A stretch of DNA of 64,000 nt from Botryosphaeria dothidea. Its lineage: Eukaryota; Ascomycota; Dothideomycetes; Botryosphaeriales; Botryosphaeriaceae. Shown here in pieces: positions 1 to 9,977 of the stretch. Below the pieces are notes generated by a model. The model had not been told where the DNA came from and searched no databases. It was given only the letters and a program-made list of their open reading frames with translations. The position numbers were made by a program, and so were the translations under genes. Every line of letters begins with the position of its first letter. Position 1 is the stretch's first letter. The stretch is taken from positions 930,001 through 994,000 of the forward strand of contig WWBZ02000016.1 of assembly GCA_011503125.2 (NCBI GenBank), read 5' to 3'.

Positions 1-990
1 CAGCGGCCGCGCTCGAACAGCGAGGCCAGGATGACCAGGACCGCCCAGCGGTGCTCCGGGCGGTTGCCGCGGCAGGCGGCGATCATGGGGCTCTGGTGGT
101 TGTACCGCACGCGCGCCGGGTCCGCGTGGCGGAAGAGCACGCCGACGCTGTGGAGGTCCTGCAGCAGGCGGGCGTCGCCCGTGCGCGCGGCCGCCCACTG
201 CAGCGACGGCACGAAGAGGCTGGCGTGGTTGAGGGCGCGCGGGTTCGGCGCCCGGTTGACGAAGTGCGCGAGCATGACGCGGTCGTCCGTCCACACGGCC
301 ACGCAGGCGCACGCGCGGAAGACGTCCAGCGCGCTGAACTCGTTCCATCGGCACGATGGGCGGAAGGCGTAGGCCGCGGTGCACGTTTCCCACTTGTGGT
401 CGAAGACGACGGAGCAGGTCGTCTTGCTGTAGAACCACTCCATGGCGGGGGAGTGGGCGAGCTTGTAGTCGAGGATCGCGCGGACCGTGTATCGGATGAC
501 GAGGAGGAGCGGCACTTGCATTCCGGAGTTGCGTCTGCTCATTGCCATGGTGCTCAGTATCGTGGTGCGCCAGTCGGACGGCGCTTTCTTGAGCATGTCC
601 TGCGTCTCGAACTCGTCGCGTGTGGCGCAGGTCCAGAGCAGTTCAGCCTGGATCTCGGTGTCGAAGATTCCTGGAGCAGTGATTGGCATATCAGCACGGG
701 GCCAGGACCTAAGTGCAGCCTGTAATGTGGAAGTGTGGCTTACGGGATACGCCCCGCGCTCTCATCACGTCGGCGTTTCTGCTTCCGAGGACGAAATGGT
801 GGATTATGCGCTGGTATAGCTCTGGCGGCATGTCCATCAACCCGACACGAGGAGGAGCCGCAACGGCGGCGGCGGGGTTTTGGCAGGTACATTTCCGCTT
901 CGTCGTGGACTGCGTTCGGGCTTTCTTGGCCGCTTTCTTTGATGTGGTTGGAGCCCCGGTGGCTCTGCGCTTCTTCTTGGTGGTCAGCAT
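1..990 (-). CDS. F-box protein, N-terminal part (runs off window start)
   Basis: Two exons are visible: 990-744 and 670-1, joined over a 73-base intron (donor GTAAGC, acceptor CTCCAG, branch-like CTGAT) that splits an Arg codon in phase 1. The ATG at 990 is the first Met in frame. Residues 1-45 are very rich in Lys/Arg/Ser/Thr and look like a nuclear localisation region. An F-box-like segment follows at about residues 52-83 (LMDMPPELYQRIIHH). The second exon is an alpha-helical, Trp/Cys-rich region that aligns along its whole visible length with the same part of the neighbouring gene at 1609-3854, for example TEIQAELLW here and EEITAEIFW there. By analogy F-box proteins recruit substrates to SCF ubiquitin ligases; the substrate is unknown. 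The C-terminus, where the paralogue has ankyrin repeats, lies outside the window. Confidence 0.8.
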
Positions 991-1608
991 AACTATGGTT
1001 GGGGATACTGAACAGGTCACGGAGAGAGGAGTAAGTTGAAGGGTCGAGGCGGGAGCGGACGAGTGGTCACTAAAGTGGGAGGAGGCAGGGCGCACGGGAT
1101 GGATTTTACCTTGACCTCCCTCAAATGGTGTTTGAGAAGACTAGAGACCCGTACCACTTCTGACCAAAAGGTGCAAACACGTCATGGGACCAGAGATTCG
1201 AAAGCTGTTCGTGGAATATTGTCCCTGGTTTGACCCTTTCCCTTCCATGATGCTCACTCCTGAAGCGAGGGAATTTTACGATGTCTTTCAAGCTACCTTC
1301 GTATGTCACGCACAAAGCACTTTATCACCTATCCATAGCATTTTGAAGCCAATAATATCAGTCTGATTCAACTTTTGCATCTCTGTCAATCTCCATAAAA
1401 CTCGAAATTTTCCGTCCCCAGGCCCTCCCTTGTCAGTTACTTCTAGCAACGCATATTCTTGAAGACTTTTATCCGCGCATTGTACTCTCCTAGCGCTCCA
1501 GCATCATCCACATGTATGAAATACTCAATATTTCCCCATTTCTACTGCATTTTCAGTGCTCGGTTCCACTTCTCCAGCAGCCTTGTAGCCCGACCACCCT
1601 TCATCAGT
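991..1608. other. Intergenic region between the two F-box genes
   Basis: This 618-base gap must hold the promoter of the partial F-box gene (start at 990) and the 3' UTR of the next F-box gene (stop at 1609). Base composition is ordinary and no repeat or convincing ORF was seen. Confidence 0.5.
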
Positions 1609-3854
1609 TCAGTAGGCTGAGAACCTCGGATCCGAAAGATCCGAAACCGATATCGCATGTCGATAGTCCTGCGACTTTTTCACCTTTCTCCTCGCCTCGG
1701 TATTGCCCGTATGATCCTCTGACGTCTTCTCGGTCTTCCCGCTGCCGTCGGCCGACTCCTTGTGCCATCTCCGTTTGCTCTTCAAGTGGTGATCGCGCAC
1801 CTTGATCATATCTCTCAGAGGACCTGCACGCCCATCGACAGTGTCCGCGCTCTCACCCGGCTTCCGCAGCAGAACATCGTACGGGTAGTTGTGGACGGCA
1901 CCGAGCTCCCAAAGCAGGGCTTCTGCCTCGCGAGCCTTGCCCCGCCGCGCGAAGGCAATGGCAGGGTGCTTGCGCTTTGAATGGTAGGGCGGAAGTGCCG
2001 GGCTGTGAAGGGGATCCGCATCTGACAGCCAGCTTGGAGAGTTTTGGGTGATAGGGACCAGGTTTTGTCCATGGCCGGATTCGTCGCCGGGTTCTGGCGT
2101 TTGGGGGCGGGCAGGATCCTTGAGAGGCGGCTCCCAGCGGCCATGGATACTGCAGCCGGCCTCAGCAACAAGGCGGATGATATCGGGGCGGTTGCGCAAT
2201 GACGCTTGAGTGAGGGCCTCGTATGCATGGCTATCGTCTTCTGTATTCGACATGTCGAAGTGAGCCAGTGCGGCTTTGAAGGTTGGAAGGTGAGACCAGG
2301 CAAGAAGCAAGATATTGAACCTGTAGCTATTCCTGGTGTCTTTGCCATATTTCTTGGTGCCAAACCGCAGGAGCGTATCCATCATTTCAGTGTCGTGTCT
2401 CTCCATGGCTGAGAGAATCGGGCGGCTCGGATCAGCCCCTGTCCGCTTGTGTTCAAAATCGGGGTCTGCGCCGTGTTCGAGGAGGAGCTTCACCAGCGCC
2501 AAGTTTCCAGACGTGGCCGCAATCTGGAGCGGCGTGGAATCCGGCCCCTCGTAGCGGGGCCATCCGTAGCGGACGAGATAGTCCACGTCTGGGTCGACCC
2601 CACACGAGAGAAGATACTTGAGTAGATCGGAGGTTTCAGCAGTTTTGCACTCCTCCAAGAACACCATACTGATGTACTCCATGCATTGACAACTGTCCAC
2701 CAAAAGTCGAAACATCTCAAAGCTTCTCGCTTTGTGGGCGAACGTAACAACAGTTCTCGTCTCAGGAATCAGCAATCCTTGCAACAACAACGTCTCGATG
2801 ATGAACACAGCGGCCAATACTTGCCGCTTGCTTTTCGGATTCCAGCAAACTTCCACGAGAGGGGCTCTATCCCTCGGGAGATCGGGCGTGTCGAAGTAAA
2901 ACCCGTCATCTCGCAGAGTTTTCAGCATACTGAGATTGGAGTGGAGTGCGGCAACCCACACGGGGGTGCCAAAGTAGGGGGAAGCCCTTTGATCAGCTGC
3001 TGGAGTTGGGCTCTTCCGTTGGAAATATTTGTACATCAATGGATCCCGGAGCCAGATAGCAAGGCATACGCAGGCGTGGTTGATGTCGGGAAGAGCCAAG
3101 GCCCAGTGACAGTCTTTGTCAAACACCGCCCTCTCAAATGCTACGCAGTCCATGAATGCCATAGCAAGGGAGAAGATGCGAGACAAAGTTGAGTATCGAG
3201 GGTATTCTGAGTGCTTGTTCATGTATCGCCTAACCGTTTGGGTCACCTCCCGGACCGTCTCGAAGAAGAGGTTATTGGATTGGTGGCGCTTGCTGAATGC
3301 CATGTCGTTTAGACGCCGAACGCGCCATTTTCTCGGAAGACGGCGAAAGTGTTTGTCAAAAGCACCGGACCAGAAGATCTCGGCAGTGATCTCTTCATTG
3401 AAGGTACCTTGAATGGAATCAGCGCCATTCATAGTCCGGCAGTGATAGGGGCGAAGATGTTGCAAGAGTGATTGCAAGGCCAAAAGCAAGACTTACGAGA
3501 TACCAGACGGGCATTGAGCGCGGAGGACGGATCATCTTCGTCGACCACGCCCTTCATAATGTGCTGAAAGAGTTCGAGAGGCAGATCAAAGATGCCTTTA
3601 GCCTGTGACTGCAGCGACTCATGGGGTTGACGTTGGCTATCGTCGTTCAGGGGAGAAGCAATCTTGAGCTTCTTGCGAGGGCTTTCATGGATATCCGAAC
3701 GTGCCTGGCGCTTGTTGACGCGAGCAGGTGTAGTCGAGTGAGAGTCGGTAGTGGTGGTAATGGTTTGCCTGGCCCTCTTTTGGGGCGCTCCTGAGCCCGT
3801 CGGGCTTGCGGCGCGCTTCCTGGAACCCCCAGACATTGCGAAATGGCGTGACAT
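1609..3854 (-). CDS. F-box and ankyrin-repeat protein
   Basis: Two exons, 3854-3497 and 3407-1609, give a 718-residue protein. The 89-base intron (GTAAGT donor, AAG acceptor, CTGAT branch-like sequence) splits an Arg codon in phase 1, exactly as in the neighbouring paralogue. Residues 1-87 are basic and low complexity (KRAASPTGSG, RKKLKIAS), probably nuclear targeting. Residues about 88-120 form an F-box (FDLPLELFQHIMKGVVDEDD). A helical region follows, then at least two ankyrin repeats around 400-470 with the classic TPLQIAATSGNLALVKLLLE pattern and GADPD turn. The C-terminal ~100 residues are charged and disordered. A role as an SCF substrate receptor is a family-level inference. A second in-frame ATG at 3836 could also be used. 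It shares a 400-base divergent promoter region with the membrane-protein gene at 4255. Confidence 0.85.
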
Positions 3855-4254
3855 CTAGCTGTTCGCGATCGATGTGGAGTTGACAGTTGTAGAATTGTAG
3901 AGTGTCGGTTGTGGAGGAGGTTGAAGGAGACGGGGGGCGGAGTGTGGCGGTACATAAGCTAGCGTGGAGAGACAATAGTGAAGCGACGCGACAATAGTGA
4001 TTCGACATGTCTGCGTGTTTGCTGGTTACGTCGCGTGGGTGCGCGCCTGCCTGCTCTCGCCTGCCCGTCAAACCGCGCCACCTCTTCTTTTGGCCTCCCA
4101 CTGCACCTCACCCTCCTTCCTCCAACAACACAACGCCTGCTTCCGACACTCATTCCTGCGACGATACTCCGGCTCTGGCCTGGGCCCCTCACTTGGCCTC
4201 CCCCAGAATTTCGCCTTCGTCACCACCGCCTTCAACGCGAGGCTCTCTGCAGCC
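3855..4254. promoter_or_regulatory. Divergent intergenic promoter region
   Basis: The 400 bases lie between the start codons of the F-box/ankyrin gene (minus) and the membrane-protein gene (plus), so both promoters must be here. An open frame runs from 3997 into the plus-strand gene, but its upstream part looks non-coding (low complexity, no family-like sequence), and the ATG at 4255 has a good context (GCAGCCATGA). No specific factor site is claimed. Confidence 0.5.
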
Positions 4255-5337
4255 ATGAAAGACGACGTCAAACTCAAGCTCATTCTCTGGCTCTCCGGAG
4301 TCCAGTTCCTGCTCTCTTCACTGGTGCTTGGTATGAACACCCCGGCCAGGGTCTTCGTTCGCCTTCACAACGGCCCAGACGTGCTTGTCGACGGCAAATA
4401 CACCCAGCACCGCAAGTACAATGACTCGCCTTTCGTCCTTCACCTCTGGTCTATTGAGATAGCTTGCTCTTCCGGCATCTGTGGAATCCTGCTCTTCGTC
4501 GTCCTGCTTGGCTTCGTCTGCCGTTATGGCTGGGACCGTGTCGCGCGCAAGATCCGCAACCCGTATGGCTCGGTAGGTGATCTCGAGGTCAGGCCGCCCA
4601 CAACATAAATACTGACGTTGAATTAGAATGGAGTGAACAACCCGCTGACCAATCCTAACCACGCACTTCATGTACGTTCCTCTCTTATCTCAGGATCTTT
4701 CGAGATTCAACGTCTGCTTTGGGGGATTAATCCGATGTTAGTCTTCTTGGAAGATGGTCTTCTTCCATCCGCGCGTCATTATCAGCGCTTGCCTCTTGAC
4801 CAACCTGGTGAGTAGACAATCTACTTCCGCCTCAAGCGTTCTGTTGACCCGGATATCAGTTTTTCGGCGTTGCCGCAGCCGTGACCGTCTTCATCTCGTA
4901 CGGAACTTCGGACCACTTCGACCTGCGGAAGCTCCACAGCGGACAGCCCCTTGGCTCCTTCTCCATCGAGACCTACATCTGTGAAATACTGGAGTACTCG
5001 GTCAGCACCACCTCGAGAACGGACCAAGCCGCTATCATGTTGTACGCCGAGCGCTGCACGCTTGCCAGGGCTGCTCGCTGGGTCACGCTCCTGTCCGCCC
5101 TCGTAAGCAAGCCAATTGTCCGTTAGCCAAGAACAAAGAAACTGACGCCTTTAGTTCACCGTCACCCAGTTCTTCTTCTGCGTCTGGGTGCTTGACACCG
5201 TCACCCGGCCCGTCCATCCGTACGCTGTCGGTGCGCATAAGGCCCACGAATTTCAGGATCAGCCCAACCGTTCCAAAGCCAATTCCAGCCCCGGAGTGAA
5301 GCAGCCCGATGTCGAACGCGTCGCTGAGCGGTTTTGA
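4255..5337 (+). CDS. Four-helix integral membrane protein, unknown function
   Basis: Five exons are proposed: 4255-4572, 4627-4671, 4754-4807, 4860-5102 and 5155-5337. All junctions are GT..AG (GTAGGT, GTACGT, GTGAGT, GTAAGC donors), all introns are phase 0, and the result is a continuous 280-residue protein. Four hydrophobic helices are visible: about 8-27 (LILWLSGVQFLLSSLVLG), 66-88 (CGILLFVVLLGFVC), 127-152 (spanning the exon 3/4 junction, ISACLLTNLFFGVAAAVTVF) and 212-236 (spanning the last intron). The helix spacing, with a long loop between helices 3 and 4 and a hydrophilic C-tail, resembles MARVEL/tetraspan-like fungal membrane proteins, but I do not recognise the family. The two short middle exons (15 and 18 codons) are the least certain part. 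It is transcribed away from the F-box gene. Confidence 0.72.
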
Positions 5338-5655
5338 GGCGGCGATCACTCTTCCTCCGCAATCTCCGTAAGTAACGCCGGTCATGCGGGGGATCGACAT
5401 TGCACAGATTCACCCCCGCATAGTCCTCGGTACAACGTCTCCCGTGCCGTTACTCTTTCTGGTTATCGCCCCTGGCTAATTCTGCAAGGCATCATTGGTG
5501 GGAAAGCTTGATATATGCGCGTCGGGAAACTTTAAGAGTACGGTCAAGTCCATGGCGTTTTTGCAGTCAGTTCGACATTGCAACTGATTCGCTTTCTCTT
5601 TTACATCGGCATCTGCCGCACCACCAGCAATAGAGAGCTAGTCTTCGTAGCAATC
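5338..5655. other. Intergenic region upstream of the glycosidase gene
   Basis: The 318 bases separate the membrane-protein stop from the glycosidase start and contain that gene's promoter. Nothing specific was recognised. Confidence 0.45.
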
Positions 5656-7932
5656 ATGGCGGAGACTTGCAACATGTCGTTTAGATCAATCAAGGTTTCA
5701 TGGGTGTTTCTTTGCCTACTGACGTCATGCACGGTGCTCGGACAATCCTGTTGGAGAGACACCACCTGCGACGGCCCCACTGAGGCCGCATTTCCCGGCG
5801 TCTGGGACGACAACATCTACGCTCCGTCCTCACGCACCGTCCAACCGAAATCCATCCTATCCCTCGCCAATGCCTCCGAAATATCCTCATACCCGGGCCC
5901 CGCAACCCTCGCCGGTAATGCCTCCGCCCTCGTATTCGACTTCGGCCTCGAAGTCGGCGGCATCATCCACCTGAGCTACAGCACCTCCGGCTCCGGCACA
6001 GGCACGCTCGGCCTCGCCTTCAGCGAAGCCAAAAATTGGATCGGTCTGTACTCGGACTCGTCCAACGGCCTCTTCCAGCGCGGCGACGGCGCCATCTACG
6101 ACGCGCCCTTCGCCGGCGCCGGCATCCACTCCTACGTTGTGCCCGACGAGAAGTTGCGCGGTGGATTCCGGTATCTGACTGTCCTCTTGCTGACGAACTC
6201 TACGTCCTCCGGGCCGAGCATCAATGTTGGGGAGATTGAGCTGGAGATTGCGTTTCAGCCGACCTGGTCGAATTTGCGCGCGTACAATGGGTATTTCCAT
6301 TGCAATGATGAGGAGCTGAATCGGATTTGGTATGCGGGTGCGTACACCCTGCAGACGAATGCGGTGCCTGTGAATACGGGGAGGGCTTGGCCCGCGCTGT
6401 CGTATGGATGGGCGAATAACGGGTCGTTGGCGAATGGGAGCACGGTCATTGTGGATGGCGCGAAGAGGGACCGCGCAGTATGGCCTGGAGATATGGGTGT
6501 CGCGGTGCCGGCGGCGTTTGTGAGTACGGGGGATTTGGAGAGTGTGAAGAATGCTCTGGAGGTGATGTATGATTACCAGGTAAGAAACGCAGATGGTGCT
6601 GGAAGAAATACGGAATAGCGAGTAGGCTGACCACAGCAGGAAGCCGATGGCGCCATCCCGGAAGCAGGGCCACCGTTGCTGCAGAAGGGAAGTGATACTT
6701 ATCACATGTGGACCATGATTGGCACGTACAACTATGTGCTGTACAGTGGAGACTTGGACTTCTTGGAAGTGGTTTGGGAGAGGTATCTCAAGGCCATGGA
6801 TTATGTCTACGGCAAAGTTGACGACTCTGGTCTCTTGAACGTGACCGGCATCCGAGATTGGGCGCGCTGGCAGCAAGGATGGAACAACACCGAGGCGAAC
6901 ATGATGTGTGTATCATTTCTTCTCTTTGTGTTCATTGTTCACTGACCTTCGCTTTCTCACAAAGCCTTTACCACACACTTGTCACAGGCGCCACACTTGC
7001 CGACTGGCAATCCAACACCACGAACTCCTCTCTCAGCACCGCCTACCTCTCCCGCGCCGCCTCTTTACGAACCGCCATCAACACCCACACGTGGGATTCT
7101 TCCGTTCAGCTCTACCGTGACAACGCTACCCTCACGACCCTGCACCCACAGGACGCCAACTCTCTGTCCCTCTACTTCGGCGTCGCGCCGTCCAACCAGA
7201 CTTCCGCCATTTCTTCCGGTTTAACCAATAAGTAAGCCCGCCCTAGCTTTCCCAGTTTGGAAAAGCAACAACTCTTTCTGACGAGATCTTCCCACCAGCT
7301 GGACGCCCATCGGCGCCGAAACCCCCGAGCTCCCCGGCAACATCTCGCCCTTCATCTCCTCGCTCGAGCTGCACGGCCACCTCGCCGCACACCAACCGCA
7401 ACTCGCGCTCGACCTGATCCGCCGCTCGTGGGGCTGGTACGCGTCGCACCCGAACGGCACGGGGTCCACCGTCATCGAGGGTTACCTCACCAACGGCTCT
7501 TTTTCGTACCGGTCGTCCAGGGGGTACGGGTACGATGCCAGTTACGTCAGCCATGCGCACGGATGGAGCGCGGGCCCGACGAGCGCGCTGACGGAGGGGA
7601 TTGTGGGGCTGAGCGTGACGGATTTGGCGGGGAGGAGGTGGAGGCTTCAGCCGCAGTGGGGGGATTTGACGAGTGCAAGGGCGGGGTTCAGAACGGCGTT
7701 GGGGAGGTTTGAGGCGGCGTGGGTGAAGGGGGATAACGGGACGATGGTGGAGTGGAGCGCGCCGGCGGGGACGACGGGGAAGATTGTGGTGGAGGGAGTA
7801 GGTGGGGCAGGGGCGGTGAGTGTGGAGGTTGATGGGGAGAAGGTGGAGAGTGGGGTGGAGAGGACGGTGAGTGGAGGCGTGAGGATGGAGGTGGTGGCAA
7901 CGGGTGGGACGTATAAGATGGCTCTCTCTTAA
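5656..7932 (+). CDS. Secreted alpha-L-rhamnosidase-like glycoside hydrolase (GH78 type)
   Basis: Four exons, 5656-6579, 6640-6905, 6965-7231 and 7299-7932, give a 696-residue protein; the joins restore conserved text such as NTEANMILYHTL and GLTNNWTPIGAETPELP. The N-terminus is a signal peptide (hydrophobic core VSWVFLCLLTSC, cleavage probably near VLG/QS); a second Met at 5674 would make a tidier signal. The middle is the six-hairpin (alpha/alpha) catalytic fold of GH78, with the motif DGAKRDRAVWPGDM at about residues 267-280, the region that carries the general acid in the family. A beta-rich C-terminal domain follows. Many NxS/T sequons fit an extracellular glycoprotein. Family members remove terminal alpha-L-rhamnose from pectic side chains or plant glycosides with inversion. 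The gene looks intact and is the last host gene before the transposon block. The exact substrate cannot be told. Confidence 0.88.
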
Positions 7933-8023
7933 TTACAATCCTCCTCACGTTCGGTTTATGAGGACCGGTATTGCAACCGTACAATATCCTCACGGCGGAT
8001 TAGTATTACAATATATTCTTACT

Positions 8024-8108
8024 GTAGGGAGTAGAACCATTCATCTGGATGTAAGTGTGTCGTAAGACTAATTACACTTTGGTACGGACGAATGATTCTA
8101 CCCCCTAC
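8024..8108. repeat. Hairpin repeat, copy 1 (MITE-like)
   Basis: The ends are inverted repeats: the left arm begins GTAGGGAGTAGAACCATTC and the reverse complement of the right arm begins GTAGGGGGTAGAATCATTC. The ~85-base unit is non-coding and resembles the hairpin at 8352-8434, which suggests a tiny terminal-inverted-repeat element. A target duplication is not clear (a TA is possible). Confidence 0.6.
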
Positions 8109-8351
8109 GCGATAGCCCTTACGCTACTGGCCCGCATAAGCCGAACCTGAGAAGCACTGTAATTTTCTACTCGTGGAACCTCTCATGAGCCCCCTTTAAT
8201 AACTTGCAAACGCCTTTTAACTTAACAATATCATCTGGCCTTCCGATGAAACAATAAGAAAATCGAGTGACCAAGGTGGCTTCCACCTTAAGCTACAGGG
8301 GGGTATTTCAGCTGATTGTTAGCGGCGAGGGCCTCTAGAAATACAGCCCCG

Positions 8352-8434
8352 TGGGGAGTGGAAGCATCCGTCCGGATGGGTTTGTTCTCAAAAACAAAAT
8401 ACACCTGCGTCCGGACGAATGCTTCCACTCCCCA
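8352..8434. repeat. Hairpin repeat, copy 2 (MITE-like)
   Basis: The left arm starts GGGGAGTGGAAGCATCCGTC, and the reverse complement of the right arm is GGGGAGTGGAAGCATTCGTC, so about 25 bases pair almost perfectly around a short A/T-rich loop. The arms are clearly related to those of the hairpin at 8024-8108. Confidence 0.65.
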
Positions 8435-8994
8435 TAACACTTACAATAATCTGACCTTCTATGGGAAAATCGCATTTGGCGCTAACCGTCGGCTGTGATA
8501 CTCCTTTGTATTAGGACTGCACTTAAGAAGATACTAACCTCTCTAACTCAGAAAAGGAATGTGGCAAAAAGTCGAACCATGATTCAAACAATGCCCGAGA
8601 ATAATGTGGAATAGACTTTGCTGGTGTGTTCCCAAAAGACTGTGCCTCTCAACTATATATCCCACCAGTCACCTTGCGCTTGACGCGTCTAGTTGCAAGT
8701 ACAGAACAACGAAGAGCTTTAAGCACACAAAATCTTCGGTTTTCTCAAATACCTCATCCAGCAAGCTGAGGCCTAGGCCGCGTCCCCATTGAGCACGATG
8801 TCCATTGTTACGTCACAGCCTTCACAGAGTCGGGATAGGATGAGAAAGGAAGTAAGCGGGGCGCAGACACGCGCCGTAAAGACCCACCACGAGTTACGTA
8901 TATTACGTAACCCCAAGGAATTGATCCCTTAGGTCCCGCACGCCTTAGGCAGTAAGAGACAGATTAATAAGATTAAGCTAATATTAATCTATAC

Positions 8995-9175
8995 TGTCAG
9001 AGTCTAAAGCCTCAGGATCAAGCCTCAGAGGATCATCGGCAGGTCACGTGACGCCAAGCCTTCCTTGTATATAACTCTCTCTCTTCTACGACTTCTCTTC
9101 TTTCTCCTTAAGTCTAGCTTAACGTACATAGTATAATACACCTTTCAGCGATCATCCTAAGGTTGAGCCCTAATA
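8995..9175 (+). mobile_element. Solo LTR of the gypsy-1 family
   Basis: A 181-base copy of the gypsy-1 LTR (compare 9667-9850) that begins TGTCAGAG and ends CCCTAATA. It is flanked by a perfect 5-bp target duplication TATAC at 8990-8994 and 9176-9180, so it is a true insertion reduced to one LTR by LTR-LTR recombination. It has the TATATAAC box and the AGTCTAGCTTAA segment of the family. It carries a few C-to-T/G-to-A changes relative to the full element. Confidence 0.9.
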
Positions 9176-9210
9176 TATACGCTCCGTATTCTCCTACTTA
9201 ATAGACAATA

Positions 9211-9666
9211 TAGATAGATAAATTTATTTCTTCCCGATATAGCTCCCTTACGGGTCCATGCGGGGCTGGCTATCTATAGTTATTTTACACGAGGGGGAAA
9301 ACCTTTTCGCCTAGCAAAAACCCCTCCTCTCTCTAGGCATGCTATCCTATACTAGTTCTGCTTTTTTCTTCTTACTAGTAGCGGCTGCTATGGCAGCCCT
9401 ATATTTACCTACTAGGCCTATCCCTTCGGTTCTTATCCTCGTAGTTATCCGGGTCCTAGTGGTCCTAGTAGTCCTCCTGGTTCCTCGTCCTAGTTGTCTT
9501 CCTAGATTAGTTCCCTTACTAGGCTAAATTGCTTAGGCAGCCCTAGGCGCAAGAACTAGTCTATTGCTACTTTAACCCCCTTCTTCGTTAAGAGGAGGGA
9601 ATAGTAGTCCGTAGTCCCTACCCTTTCGAGTATCTATATCCTATCCTATTAGAAGTAGGGGTAGAA
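9211..9666 (-). mobile_element. LINE 3' end (minus strand), interrupted by gypsy-1
   Basis: Read on the minus strand this is the 3' end of a Tad-like LINE, ending in a GATA/TATC-type tail at 9211. It matches the intact 3' end at 22270-22703. It continues after gypsy-1 at 15708. The 5-bp TSD of gypsy-1 (TAGAA) duplicates LINE sequence. Confidence 0.75.
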
Positions 9667-9850
9667 TGTTAGAGTCTGAAGCCTCAGGATCAAGCCTCAG
9701 AGGATCATCGGCGGGTCACGTGACGCCAAGCCTCCCTTGTATATAACTCTTTCCTTTCTTCTACGTCTTCTCTTCTTTCTCCTTAAGTCTAGCTTAACGT
9801 ACATAGCGCAATATACCTTTCAGCGATCATCCTGAGGTTGAGCCCTGACA
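9667..9850 (+). repeat. gypsy-1 5' LTR
   Basis: Begins TGTTAGAG, ends CCTGACA. Contains a TATATAAC box near 9740 and, about 45 bases downstream, AGTCTAGCTTAA (9786), the probable 5' end of the RNA that also pairs with the primer site. Confidence 0.95.
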
Positions 9851-9861
9851 TTAGCTAGACT
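9851..9861 (+). other. gypsy-1 primer-binding site, self-priming type
   Basis: TTAGCTAGACT directly follows the 5' LTR. Its AGCTAGACT (9853-9861) is the exact reverse complement of AGTCTAGCT at 9786-9794 inside the LTR. No complement to a tRNA CCA end (TGG start) is present. This fits priming by the element's own RNA 5' end, as in Tf1. Confidence 0.65.
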
Positions 9862-9910
9862 TCCCATATTGGACTTACTGGACATCGGATCACTGGCACA
9901 GTTGCGCACT

Positions 9911-9973
9911 GGAATCACTGGAATCACTGGAATCACTGGAATCACTGGAATCACCGGAATCACCGGAATCACT
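9911..9973 (+). repeat. 9-bp tandem repeat in gypsy-1 leader
   Basis: Seven head-to-tail copies of GGAATCACT (two read GGAATCACC) end four bases before the gag ATG at 9978. Confidence 0.95.
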
Positions 9974-9977
9974 CGAT

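Larger units (their letters stand above)
7933..8994. other. Border between genes and transposon block
   Basis: About 1.06 kb without a convincing gene. Base composition falls from the GC-balanced gene island to AT-richer DNA. It contains two related hairpin repeats (listed separately). The last 100 bases before 8990 are already TpA-rich. Confidence 0.5.

Noticed and set aside
3997..4254. N-terminal extension of the membrane protein
   Set aside because: The upstream part is low complexity, lies in the divergent promoter, and the ATG at 4255 has a better context and starts directly before the first membrane helix.
7688..7993. Pro/Ser-rich minus-strand frame
   Set aside because: Mirror of the GC-rich last exon of the glycosidase; low complexity only.
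9339..9527. Hydrophobic 62-residue frame, also present at 22383-22571 on the other strand
   Set aside because: It is the antisense shadow of the LINE ORF2 C-terminus in both copies.
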